Made by a program: the position numbers and the translations under genes | Notes under the pieces: model-generated | What the model saw: the letters and a program-made list of their open reading frames with translations, nothing else | What the model was told of the DNA's origin: nothing | The model's database searches: none | NCBI RefSeq assembly: GCF_022807975.1 | Contig: NZ_CP094358.1 | Span: forward strand, 2,976,001-3,040,000 | Length of the DNA stretch: 64,000 nt | Reading direction: 5' to 3' | Source: Abyssalbus ytuae | Lineage (GTDB): Bacteria > Bacteroidota > Bacteroidia > Flavobacteriales > Flavobacteriaceae | Shown: positions 55,105 to 64,000 of the stretch, one piece after another | How the letters are laid out: every line of letters begins with the position of its first letter | How positions within the stretch are numbered: the first letter of the stretch is position 1

Positions 55105-55743
55105 ATGTTTATAACAGTTAGAGAATATATCGTTGAAGAACGCAGGTTCGAATTAAAAACGGGCAAATGCGCATCGGGTGAAGTACAGTTGCAGTTAATG
55201 CGCCGGGATCTGCGGGTTGCCTTTTTTCCGTTTCCTAAAAAAGTTGCACAACTTATTTGTCTGGATACTGGTAAAAAAATCAAAAAATCACAATGGAGCC
55301 CGGAAATTAAAGCTGCTGCATTGGGGATGAAAAGTAACCATAGCGTTCCTATGTGGGGATACTACACTTTTACAGTACTTGCTTTAGCCGTTTTTATAGG
55401 GGTTCCCGTAGGGTTTATGAATGAGTTAAAAAATACAAAACAATACCGGCAATCGTTTGTGGGGCAAAGTATAGAACAAAAAAAGCTGCTCCTTCAAAAC
55501 TTAAATACGGGTGATTTGGTAGCTACTACAAATAACGTTTATAGGATAAAAAATGTGAATGCAAAAAACGTTATTTTGCAAACAAGTAAAAATCCAGCCG
55601 AAGAAGATATTTTTAAGAAATTGACAAATGAAACCTATCCTGAAACTTCTTTTACCGGGAAGGAATTAAGCATTCCTGTTTCAAAATTTGTCAACGGCAT
55701 GATATCGAATACCGAAATGATTATTAATATATTGAATAACTAA
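55105..55743 (+). CDS. Single-pass membrane protein, unknown
   Basis: 212 residues: a basic N-terminal domain (about 1-75), one membrane helix (about 88-108), and a C-terminal extracytoplasmic or cytosolic domain. No family recognised. Divergent from the YcxB-like gene. Confidence 0.6.
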   Translation: MFITVREYIVEERRFELKTGKCASGEVQLQLMRRDLRVAFFPFPKKVAQLICLDTGKKIKKSQWSPEIKAAALGMKSNHSVPMWGYYTFTVLALAVFIGVPVGFMNELKNTKQYRQSFVGQSIEQKKLLLQNLNTGDLVATTNNVYRIKNVNAKNVILQTSKNPAEEDIFKKLTNETYPETSFTGKELSIPVSKFVNGMISNTEMIINILNN

Positions 55744-55837
55744 TATGGTGATAAAAACGCTAAGGCTATTTGAGGTTTTTCAATCCTATTCGGAATATGT
55801 AAACTGCTTATTTTTAATTAATTGAGAATCTGTAATT

Positions 55838-57451
55838 CTATGCGTTGCCTTTTATTAATTGTTGTTGACGGTATTCCGAAGGCGTTTGCCCTACCAATTG
55901 TTTAAACACTCGGTTAAATGAAGTTTTACTGGGAAAACCTGCTTCGTAGCCAATTGCTAATATTTTGTGATTTGAATATGCCGGATCTTTAATAAGTTGT
56001 TTGGCTTTGTCTACCCGATACAAATTCATAAAATTATTGAAGTTTTTTTCAAAACAAACATTCAGCACTTCAGAAAAAAGGTGCACACTCATATCAAGGC
56101 TTTCTGCAAGAGCAGATTGTTTCATTTCATGATCAAGATAGGGTTGTTCTTTTTCCATGTAGTCCACTATTTGACGTACATACTTCTCCTGTTCCTCCTT
56201 CGATAAGGAAGACTTTTTAGGTCTGTTACCATTCCTTTCAGTTAGTGAATTGGTAGATTTTTCGTGCACCAATTTCAGTATTTTTGCTTTAAGCACATCA
56301 TTTTCATCCTGTAACAAAACCCGATCCTCTTTTAATTGATGTGCTTCAAATTCTGCTTGCTTTTTCTTTTTTCTGTAAACAAATAAAATTCCCAATAAAG
56401 TAAAAGTTATAGCAATCCCTATTAAAATTGATGACCACTTGAAAGTATATTGTCTTTCAAGGATTTTTTCAGTCTTAGCCAGCTCTTGCTCTACCTCTAA
56501 ACGTTTTGCTTTAGAAAGTGTTTGCAAGTACTTTTCCTTGGCATTTATATAACCTTTCTGTTCTGCGTTTGCCTTTTCCAAATTTTCCAGTTTTTCAAAT
56601 ACTTGAGCCAGTTGCTTATGCGTATCCATTTGAATTTTTAAAAACTGGTTGGAAATTGCTGTTCCCTGGGCCTTTTGCAGGGGTAAAACAGCCTCATTGT
56701 ATCTTTTAAGTTCCACCAATGAAGCCCCAATAAGATAGTGGCTTAATGCCCTGCGCTCAATAGATTGCCCGTTGGTATATAAAGCTTCGGCTTTTTTGCT
56801 ATGGGTTAACGCTTGCTCATATTGTTGTAATTGAAGATAGTTCTCGGCCATTCCATTTAAGGCATTGATAATAATATCATCACGCTTAAGTTTTTCTCCT
56901 ATCCCTTTAGCTTTTTCCAGGTACTCCAGGGAGACAGTAAAATTTTTATTTCCCGAAGCAGCGTCTGACAATCCTGTATAAACAGCCATTCTATACACAT
57001 CTGGCCCTCCAAAATCTTCAATATAGTTAAAAGCTTCTTCAAAGGATTTTTTTGCCTTATCGTGATATCCGATTTGGTTATACACATTCCCTAGATTAAT
57101 TAAAATAACGGTTTGTTTTTTGTAACTATTGGGAATATCCCTGGAAATTTCCAAAGCTTCTGAATAATACGTCATAGCTTGATCATAAGCATCAATTTTT
57201 TTGTAATAAACACCTAATCTTATTATTGCATCAATTTCATATTCTTTTAGTTGATTGGCTTTTGCTATGGTTAAAATAGAATCGGTATATAATTTGAAGT
57301 TTTTATAATCTCCTAAATCGTAGGAAGTACTCTGAAGTTTGGTTAAACGCTCAATATTTTCTTTGAGAGGAACATTATTTTCTCTTTTTTGAGAAAATAC
57401 TGAGGTGAAAAGAAAAAAGATAAGATATAGACTGGTGGCTAATTTTGACAT
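55838..57451 (-). CDS. TPR-containing AraC-type regulator
   Basis: 537 residues from the ATG at 57451 (MSKLATSLYLIFFLFTS...). Signal peptide, TPR array, one membrane helix (around 350-370), coiled coil, then a C-terminal AraC HTH with IGYEAGFPSKTSFNRVF. A membrane-spanning one-component regulator. Target unknown. Confidence 0.8.
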   Translation of the reverse strand: MSKLATSLYLIFFLFTSVFSQKRENNVPLKENIERLTKLQSTSYDLGDYKNFKLYTDSILTIAKANQLKEYEIDAIIRLGVYYKKIDAYDQAMTYYSEALEISRDIPNSYKKQTVILINLGNVYNQIGYHDKAKKSFEEAFNYIEDFGGPDVYRMAVYTGLSDAASGNKNFTVSLEYLEKAKGIGEKLKRDDIIINALNGMAENYLQLQQYEQALTHSKKAEALYTNGQSIERRALSHYLIGASLVELKRYNEAVLPLQKAQGTAISNQFLKIQMDTHKQLAQVFEKLENLEKANAEQKGYINAKEKYLQTLSKAKRLEVEQELAKTEKILERQYTFKWSSILIGIAITFTLLGILFVYRKKKKQAEFEAHQLKEDRVLLQDENDVLKAKILKLVHEKSTNSLTERNGNRPKKSSLSKEEQEKYVRQIVDYMEKEQPYLDHEMKQSALAESLDMSVHLFSEVLNVCFEKNFNNFMNLYRVDKAKQLIKDPAYSNHKILAIGYEAGFPSKTSFNRVFKQLVGQTPSEYRQQQLIKGNA

Positions 57452-57535
57452 TAAAAATGTGTTTAAAAAAATGCAAATTAGTGATTTATTTTTTTCTCTA
57501 AATTTATAAAAGCGATCAATTTTTAATGTCACATT

Positions 57536-57815
57536 TTATTTTGATGAACGAAAAAACATATCATTTACCGTGAAATGAAAAACTAATTCTTCTGGACTTC
57601 CCATTCCACAATATGTCCTTTTTTCAATCAGTTTCCGGGCTTGTTTTTTTTGATTAATTCTTAAATCTGTGAGGTTATAAAATCCATCTATTTGGATTCT
57701 ATAATTTTCTTTAATCCATATGCTTATTCCAATTTTGTGGTATTATTTTATCTTTTTTATCAATTTTGAGTAGATTGGTGGAACGGGATAGTGTCAAATG
57801 AGCACTGCATCTAAA
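57536..57815 (-). pseudogene. Frameshifted gene remnant near attachment copy B
   Basis: On the minus strand, a 68-codon open stretch ending at 57536 (...RINQKKQARKLIEKRTYCG...) has a stop upstream and no start near its beginning. Another frame upstream (57711-57815) continues a compatible-looking protein. The overlap suggests a frameshift near 57711-57742. Family not recognised. Confidence 0.35.
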
Positions 57816-57835
57816 ATTTATAGCGATATGAGTAT

Positions 57836-57856
57836 AATAATCCTGCCGAGGTCACT
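57836..57856 (+). other. Candidate attachment-site core, copy B (tRNA 3'-end-like)
   Basis: 21 bases identical to 35803-35823, including AATCCTGCCGAGGTCACT. No tRNA body precedes it. A terminator-like hairpin follows, as at copy A. Confidence 0.6.
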
Positions 57857-57880
57857 AGAAACAATTCAAAAGAGTATAAA

Positions 57881-57910
57881 AATCTTGTAAATCAATGATT
57901 TTACAAGGTT
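57881..57910. terminator. Terminator-like hairpin after copy B
   Basis: AATCTTGTAAA (57881-57891) pairs with TTTACAAGGTT (57900-57910) with one G-T wobble, then a T-rich end. Parallel to the hairpin at 35847-35880. Confidence 0.6.
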
Positions 57911-58033
57911 TTGTTGTTTTAGGCCATATTTGAATTGATTTAAGGTAAATTTCTTCATGATATGTATTTGGGTGTCATTTTTTTTTGATTGTATACTACT
58001 TAAATTTATATTTAAAACCAGTAAAAAAGTCTT

Positions 58034-59704
58034 ATGCTTAATAATTTAATTTATTCTATTAGTAAAAAGTATATAGTAGTTGTTTTTCTTATAATATTCG
58101 GTTTTTTTGCCCCAACATCGTCTGCCCAAAATCTGGATTCTTTATTGGTTGAGCTAGAAAGTGTTATGTCAAAGCGTAGCGTTTATGATAATGAAAAAGA
58201 AACACGTATTAATAACCTTAAAGAATTGTTAGCAGATAAAAACAATACAAATAAGAATAATTATTACCTGATCAATAAAATTATTGATGAATATGCTTAT
58301 TACAGCTTTGATTCAACTTTATGCTATATTAACAAGAACTTAAAAATAGGTCAAGAGTTAAAAAATGACCATTTTATTAATGAAACAAGATTAAAGTTAT
58401 CCAGCCTTTTAATTTCTACAGGGAGGTATAAAGAAGCAGTCGATTTGATTGGCAGTATCAAAAAAGAAAATTTATCGGATGAACTGATAAACAACTTTTA
58501 TGAAAATAATATGGAGGTTTACTCCAGATTAAGTTTCTACACCCCTATTTCTGAGAATAAAAAAGCATATCAGGAATTATATGAAATTTATAAGGACTCA
58601 TTGCTCTCCAGGATTGATAAAGATTCAGAATCTTACCTTGCAATTATAGAAAAAGAATTAAGGGACGAAAGGAGGCTTGGGGAAGCCTTGGTTATAAATT
58701 CTAAACGTGCAGAAATGGTGCCTAATGATTCTAGGGCATATGCCATTATAGCTTTTGAGCGTGCACTGTTGTATTTAATTAAAGGTGATGTTGAAAATGA
58801 AAAAATGAATTTGATAAAATCTGCGATGGCAGATATTCATGAATCTATAAAAGACAATGCCTCTTTGACTCTGCTTTCAACTATTTTATTCAAGGAAAAT
58901 GATATTGAAAGGGCTCATAAATACATTAACTTTTCATTTGAAGATGCGGAGTTTTATAATTCTCAATTCCGTTTTGTCAATATATCAAATATTTTACCGG
59001 TAATTTCTAAGGCTTATGAAAAAAACAGTATGGAACAAAAGTCAAAATTAAAAACCATGCTGATCTTTATAAGTTTACTGGCTATTATTCTGTTAGCATC
59101 TTTATTTTACATCTATAGTCAAGTAAAAAAACTTGCATATGCACGAAATAAACTTAAGATTGTGAATAAAGATCTTAAGAAATTGAATGCAAAATTGAGT
59201 GTCTCTAATAATGATCTCAACCGTCTTTATAACGAACTTTCTGAAGCAAACAGGATTAAGGAGCATTATATTGGAAGTTTTTTAAACCTGTATTCTGATT
59301 ATATTGACAAACTGGATATATATAGAAAAATGGTGAGAAAATATATTTCGACAAATAAATTTAGTACGTTATTAGATCTCACCAAATCCAAACAAGTTAT
59401 AGATACTGAGATGGAGGTATTTTTTAAAAATTTTGATGAGTCATTTCTTCACATATACCCCACCTTTATTGACCAAGTGAATAATTTAATGCAAGATGAG
59501 TATCTTTTTGGAGTAAAAAATGAAGACAGATTAAACACCGAATTAAGAATATTAGCATTAATACGATTGGGAATATCAAGTAGCTCGCAAATCGCAAAAA
59601 TATTAAGATATTCTGTCAATACCATTTATAATTATAGGGTTAAAATTAGAAATTGTGCTACCAACAGGGAATTGTTTGAGGATATGATTAAAAAAATACA
59701 ATAA
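58034..59704 (+). CDS. DUF6377-type PUL regulator
   Basis: 556 residues: signal peptide (MLNNLIYSISKKYIVVV...), TPR region, one membrane helix (about 340-360), coiled coil, and a C-terminal helix-turn-helix (SSSQIAKILRYSVNTIYNYR). This matches DUF6377 proteins that accompany SusC genes. It likely controls the downstream susCD pair. 305-bp gap to susC. Confidence 0.8.
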   Translation: MLNNLIYSISKKYIVVVFLIIFGFFAPTSSAQNLDSLLVELESVMSKRSVYDNEKETRINNLKELLADKNNTNKNNYYLINKIIDEYAYYSFDSTLCYINKNLKIGQELKNDHFINETRLKLSSLLISTGRYKEAVDLIGSIKKENLSDELINNFYENNMEVYSRLSFYTPISENKKAYQELYEIYKDSLLSRIDKDSESYLAIIEKELRDERRLGEALVINSKRAEMVPNDSRAYAIIAFERALLYLIKGDVENEKMNLIKSAMADIHESIKDNASLTLLSTILFKENDIERAHKYINFSFEDAEFYNSQFRFVNISNILPVISKAYEKNSMEQKSKLKTMLIFISLLAIILLASLFYIYSQVKKLAYARNKLKIVNKDLKKLNAKLSVSNNDLNRLYNELSEANRIKEHYIGSFLNLYSDYIDKLDIYRKMVRKYISTNKFSTLLDLTKSKQVIDTEMEVFFKNFDESFLHIYPTFIDQVNNLMQDEYLFGVKNEDRLNTELRILALIRLGISSSSQIAKILRYSVNTIYNYRVKIRNCATNRELFEDMIKKIQ

Positions 59705-60009
59705 AATAATATATTTCAAAAAATCATTAGTTTTTTTGATAAATCACTAATAATATAGACTAATTCCTATTCTGATTTTTTAATATCTATCTACTTTTTT
59801 ATTTGACAATTATTTATTTAAAATACTGTTTATCAATATTTTAATATTTATTTCCTTTAAATATATTCTACTTTTTAAACACTTAGCCTTGAAATAAGTC
59901 TTAGTTATCATGTTATTTGTTAAGGTTTGTTAATTTTTTGTAAACAAATATTTATGTTTTGATAAAATTTATGACCACCAAAAAACTTTTTTAACTAATT
60001 CTTATTAAA
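59705..60009 (+). other. Intergenic region before the second susC
   Basis: AT-rich gap. TATGTTTTG at 59953-59961 is close to a -7 box but the spacing to nearby TTTG elements (59926, 59937) is not ideal, so the promoter is not firmly placed. No RNA or repeat seen. Confidence 0.3.
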
Positions 60010-63000
60010 ATGAAAATTAAGCATGTAAATCCCAAGCTCATAACCAGTTGGATTTTTTTCTTTTCCGTGGTTATTGCTTTTGCGCAAAGCAAGACTATTA
60101 CCGGAAGGGTCATTGACGATTCCGGAGTGCTCTTGCCAAGTGTGTCAATATTATTAAAAGGTACTAATATTGGAACAACAACAGATTTTGATGGTAACTA
60201 TTCGATTGAAGCACCTAATGATGGTGTTTTGGTAATAAGTTATATAGGTTTTAAGACTATAGAAGAACCCATCAGCGATCGGCAAGTAATTAATTTTACA
60301 TTGCAAACTGATATTGCTTCACTCGATGAAGTAATCGTGATTGGCTATGGTACACAAAAGAAAAGTGAAGTGACTGGGGCAATTTCTGGTGTAAAGGCTT
60401 CAGAATTAAAAGATATGCCTTTAACAAGAATTGAACAATCTTTACAGGGGAGAACTTCAGGAATAACCATAGCTGCCAACTCTGGCCAACCCGGATCATC
60501 ATCTACTATTAGGATTAGAGGTATTACAACTTTAAATAATAATGAGCCTCTTTGGGTTATTGATGGAGTTATTGTAGATGCAGGCGGGATAGGTTATTTA
60601 AATCAATCAGATATAGAATCCATAGAGGTGCTTAAAGATGCTGCCGCTGCCTCAATTTATGGATCAAGGGCAGCAGCCGGGGTAATTCTTGTAACAACCA
60701 AAAAAGGAAAAGCTGGAAAACTCGCCGTAAACTATTCAGGATATACAGGTATTTCAGGACCAGCACGAAAGTTGGATTTACTTAATGCAACTGAATATGC
60801 TACACTAATGAATGAAAGGTATGCCAACGGTTACATACCTGGAAGCGAAAATTACCAATTGCCTTTTTCCAATCCTGAATCTTATGGAAAAGGTACCGAT
60901 TGGCAAGATTTAATTTTTGATAACAGTGCCTTTCGTCAAAATCATGAATTAAGTATTAGTGGTGGCAATACTAACTCAACATTTTATTCTTCATTTGGAT
61001 ATTTAGACCAAGAAGGGTTGGTAGCCTCAGATATTTCACATTATACCAGGAAGACTTTTAGGCTTAATTCAGATCATAAAATTAATAATTATATAAAAGT
61101 TGGTCAAACCCTTAGTTACACCAATGAAAAAAATAGAGGTATCGATACCAACAATTACTATGGAGGTCCACTGGCTTCAGCTATTAACCTGGATCCGATA
61201 ACTCCTGCTATAGAAACTGATGCCGTTACATTAAGTAGTGTTCCATATATTGATGATGAAGGGAACTTGAGGCCTGATTTGGTATTAGCCCCAAATGGAT
61301 ACCCGTATGGTATTTCGGGTTATGTTGGACAGGAAATGACAAATCCGTTGGCTTTTATTGAAACTAAGAGAGGTAATCACAGCTGGGCAGACAACTTTGT
61401 TGGAAATGTGTATTTGGAAATAGAGCCAATTAAAAATCTCAAATTGAAAAGTTCTTTTGGAGGAAAAATGGCTTATTGGGGAGGGCAATCCTTTAACCCA
61501 GTCGTATTTTTAAATACATCTTTTTTAGTTTCTCAAAATAGTTTAAGTAAAAATACCAACAAAGGTTTTGGGTGGAACATAGAAAACACTATTTCCTATA
61601 GCCAAAGTATAAATGATCATAACTTTACTGTATTACTAGGCCAAGGAGTATATGTTGATAACATTACTCAGGGAGAATCGGTAACCTACAACGATCTGCC
61701 TGTCAATACATACCAGGAAGCGAGTTTTAATTTTGATCTTCCGGCTGATCAAATTATAGCAGAAGCTTATGAAGGAACAATTCATAAAGTTACTTCTTTA
61801 TTTGGGAGATTGACGTATTCTTATAAAGAAAAGTATTTGGTTACTGGTATTGTACGTAGAGATGGGTCAAGTAGATTCGGTTCTAATAACAAATATGGTG
61901 TTTTTCCTTCTTTTTCTTTGGGATGGGTTCCAAGTAATGAAACCTTTTGGCCGGAAAACGATATAATCAATCAATTAAAAATCAGGGGAAGCTATGGTGT
62001 GACAGGGAGTGATCAAATAGGAGATTTTCAGTATTTATCAACTATTGGAGATGGGAGAAACTATTCTTTTGGTAATCAGGGTTCTATTGTCATAGGAAAC
62101 AGTCCCAATGCCCCTGCAAACCCTGATTTAAAATGGGAGGAAACCAGTCAGACCAATATAGGTTGTGACCTCAGGTTATTGGAAGGAGTGACTATTGGAT
62201 TTGATTGGTACTTAAAGAAAACTACAGGAATTTTACAAGGAGTACCTATTCCAGGATATGTGGGAGCTACCGGCCAGCCTACAGGGAATGTAGCTGATAT
62301 GGAAAATAGAGGAATTGACTTAGAATTGGGCTATGCTAAGTCTTACGAGGACTTTGGGTTTTCTATTAACGGAAACATTTCAACGGTAGAAAACGAGGTT
62401 ACAAATTTAGGAACGGATATTGAGTACTTAAACGGTGGTGAAACAATACAGGCAAGTACTTTCCCTATAACCAGAACCCAGGTTGGGCAACCTGTAAACT
62501 CTTTCTTTGGGTTTGTTACAGACGGGATATTTCAAAATCAGGCCGAAGTAGAAGCTTATACTAATTCTAATGGAGAAATGATTCAGCCTAATGCAAAACC
62601 AGGTGATTTTAGATGGAAAGATGTAGATAAAGATGGGTCCATAACTGATCAAGACAGGGATTTCTTAGGAAGTTCCATACCAAAAATTAATTATGGTTTC
62701 ACATTAAATCTTAATTATAAAAATTTTGATTTATTGGTATTTGCTCAAGGTGCTAGTGGCAACAAAATCTTTCAGGCCATTAGACGTTTGGATATTGGAA
62801 CTGCCAATTTTCAAACCTCGGCTTTAGGAAGGTGGACAGGAGGAGGTTCTACAAATTCTTTTCCAAGGCTTACTACTAATGATACCAATAAAAACTTTAC
62901 CAATCCTTCAGATTTTTATCTGGAAGACGGAGATTACTTCAGGTTTAAAATCATACAATTAGGATATTCTTTTCCAAGTGATTTGCTAAACAAGTTTGGA

Positions 63001-63159
63001 GTAAGCAATCTCAGACTTTATGTTACAGGAGAAAACCTGTTTACATTTACTAAATATAGTGGATATGACCCTGAAATTGGCGGTGGGGTGTTTGGTATAG
63101 ATAAAGGGTATTATCCACAAGCAAAATCGGGAATGCTCGGTATTAATTTACAATTTTAA
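60010..63159 (+). CDS. susC: SusC-family TonB-dependent receptor, PUL 2
   Basis: 1049 residues. Signal peptide, CarboxypepD_reg-like domain (ITGRVIDDSGVLLPSV), plug domain (RIEQSLQGRTSGI, AAAASIYGSRAAAGV) and barrel. Partner of the susD gene that follows 11 nt later. Confidence 0.95.
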   Translation: MKIKHVNPKLITSWIFFFSVVIAFAQSKTITGRVIDDSGVLLPSVSILLKGTNIGTTTDFDGNYSIEAPNDGVLVISYIGFKTIEEPISDRQVINFTLQTDIASLDEVIVIGYGTQKKSEVTGAISGVKASELKDMPLTRIEQSLQGRTSGITIAANSGQPGSSSTIRIRGITTLNNNEPLWVIDGVIVDAGGIGYLNQSDIESIEVLKDAAAASIYGSRAAAGVILVTTKKGKAGKLAVNYSGYTGISGPARKLDLLNATEYATLMNERYANGYIPGSENYQLPFSNPESYGKGTDWQDLIFDNSAFRQNHELSISGGNTNSTFYSSFGYLDQEGLVASDISHYTRKTFRLNSDHKINNYIKVGQTLSYTNEKNRGIDTNNYYGGPLASAINLDPITPAIETDAVTLSSVPYIDDEGNLRPDLVLAPNGYPYGISGYVGQEMTNPLAFIETKRGNHSWADNFVGNVYLEIEPIKNLKLKSSFGGKMAYWGGQSFNPVVFLNTSFLVSQNSLSKNTNKGFGWNIENTISYSQSINDHNFTVLLGQGVYVDNITQGESVTYNDLPVNTYQEASFNFDLPADQIIAEAYEGTIHKVTSLFGRLTYSYKEKYLVTGIVRRDGSSRFGSNNKYGVFPSFSLGWVPSNETFWPENDIINQLKIRGSYGVTGSDQIGDFQYLSTIGDGRNYSFGNQGSIVIGNSPNAPANPDLKWEETSQTNIGCDLRLLEGVTIGFDWYLKKTTGILQGVPIPGYVGATGQPTGNVADMENRGIDLELGYAKSYEDFGFSINGNISTVENEVTNLGTDIEYLNGGETIQASTFPITRTQVGQPVNSFFGFVTDGIFQNQAEVEAYTNSNGEMIQPNAKPGDFRWKDVDKDGSITDQDRDFLGSSIPKINYGFTLNLNYKNFDLLVFAQGASGNKIFQAIRRLDIGTANFQTSALGRWTGGGSTNSFPRLTTNDTNKNFTNPSDFYLEDGDYFRFKIIQLGYSFPSDLLNKFGVSNLRLYVTGENLFTFTKYSGYDPEIGGGVFGIDKGYYPQAKSGMLGINLQF

Positions 63160-63170
63160 AAAGATCAATA

Positions 63171-64000
63171 ATGAAACTGAATAAATTAAATTATTTGTTG
63201 TTTACCTTCTTATTGGTAATGACAGCTACATCATGTAGTAAAGACTATTTGGAAGTAGACCCTAAAGGGACTTATCTTGAAAGCAATTACTATCAAAATC
63301 AAGAACAGGCATTTTCTGGTGTAGTAGCAGTATATGACATTCTGGGAAAAGAATCAAGAGGCTTTGAGAATATGGTGACGATGATGAATGCAGGTTCTGA
63401 TGATCATTATGCAGGAGGAGGTGGTCCTGATGATGGGGCTGGTATACATGCCTTTTCACATTACACTATTAGTGCTTCTACAATCCCCACAAGTTATTGG
63501 GACGATTACTATCAAGGCATTTTTAGGGCTAATATATTGCTCTCTAAATTACCTGAAGCCCCCATTGACGAAGCAGTCAAAAGAAGATTTATAGCTGAAA
63601 CCAAAGCTTTAAGAGCCTATTTCTATTTTCAATTGGTGAGAATGTTTGGAAACATTCCTCTTATTACCAGTCCTTTACCTACAGAAGAAATTTATAATGT
63701 AAGCCAGGCAACTAAAGAGAATGTATATATCCAAATTGAAACTGATTTAGAAGAAGCTAAAAATGATTTACCTAATACTGTAGATTTAGCCGTAGAAGGA
63801 GGGCGTTTTACAAAAGGTGCAGCACAAGCCCTTTTAGGTAAAGTATATTTATATAATGGAAAAAAGGCAGAAGCTGCAGCAGAATTAGAAGTAGTAAATG
63901 GAATACCGGGGAGTACCAGTATTTATGGATACCGTTTATTAGACAACTTTGATGACTTGTGGGATTTTGATAACATTTTTAATTCAGAGTCTATTTTAGA
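63171..64000 (+). CDS. susD: SusD/RagB-family lipoprotein, PUL 2 (cut by window end)
   Basis: Open from ATG 63171 to the edge (276 codons). Lipobox ATSC. AETKALRAYFYFQLVRMFG is the SusD family motif. The rest of the gene lies beyond the window. Confidence 0.9.
   Translation, partial: MKLNKLNYLLFTFLLVMTATSCSKDYLEVDPKGTYLESNYYQNQEQAFSGVVAVYDILGKESRGFENMVTMMNAGSDDHYAGGGGPDDGAGIHAFSHYTISASTIPTSYWDDYYQGIFRANILLSKLPEAPIDEAVKRRFIAETKALRAYFYFQLVRMFGNIPLITSPLPTEEIYNVSQATKENVYIQIETDLEEAKNDLPNTVDLAVEGGRFTKGAAQALLGKVYLYNGKKAEAAAELEVVNGIPGSTSIYGYRLLDNFDDLWDFDNIFNSESIL

Noticed and set aside
1-64000. Insertion sequences or transposases
   Set aside because: No transposase-like reading frame or flanking inverted repeats were found in any region of the window.

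Overview
The window looks like the chromosome of a low-GC member of the Bacteroidota, most likely Flavobacteriaceae. The evidence is SusC/SusD pairs, a hybrid two-component system (HTCS), Bacteroidetes-type -7 boxes (TAnnTTTG-like), AT-rich codon use and Flavobacteria-style lipoproteins. It has two unrelated halves. Everything below is read from sequence and family knowledge; no database search was run.

(1) About 1-35800 is a tailed-phage prophage that enters from beyond the left edge. Nearly all its genes are on the minus strand. A divergent repressor (34296-34709, +) faces an early region. That region runs leftward through small genes, a LuxR-type regulator (33024-33620), a toprim primase-helicase (28726-31926), an iteron-like repeat field (28497-28694), a helicase-DNA methyltransferase fusion, a DndC/PAPS-reductase-like PP-loop protein and a deoxyribosyltransferase-like protein. 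Late genes follow: tail fibre proteins (20225-23117), a lysis-type cassette (17827-20221), S49 protease, scaffold-capsid fusion and tail tube (13118-17047), terminase (7427-10998), portal and connector genes (2908-7192), and the start of the tape measure (1-1251). Six copies of a conserved late-promoter-like element (TCCTTTTAAC, 16 nt, TAnnATTG) sit in front of the late units; three lie exactly 4 nt from the start codon. Terminator-bounded 'moron' cassettes interrupt the late genes: HicAB plus a DUF4468 protein plus a leader with RNA-like structure, a trio of small genes at 1782-2691, and an outer-membrane-barrel-like gene at 23235.

(2) About 35803-57856 is a 22-kb segment bracketed by a 21-bp direct repeat that resembles a tRNA 3' end (probably tRNA-Arg) followed by a similar terminator. 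This suggests attachment sites used by the prophage and possibly by an older island. The segment holds a complete polysaccharide utilization locus (PUL): two DUF2264 enzymes, a BNR-4 beta-propeller (ulvan-lyase/GH145 type), GH88, HTCS, SusC, SusD, GH105 and GH16. The mix points to a uronic-acid-containing glycan from which lyases release unsaturated uronyl ends. No sulfatase gene is present. A YcxB-like protein, an unknown membrane protein and a TPR-AraC regulator close the segment.

(3) From 58034 to the right edge a second PUL begins: a DUF6377-type regulator, SusC, and SusD cut by the window end.

How the parts work together: in the PUL, the HTCS probably senses a sugar fragment in the periplasm and activates susCD through a 22-bp-period direct repeat in its divergent promoter region. 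SusCD imports oligosaccharides, and the lyase, GH88, GH105, GH16 and DUF2264 enzymes degrade them. In the prophage, the repressor/early-operon divergence forms the lysogeny switch, and the shared late element would coordinate the structural operons.
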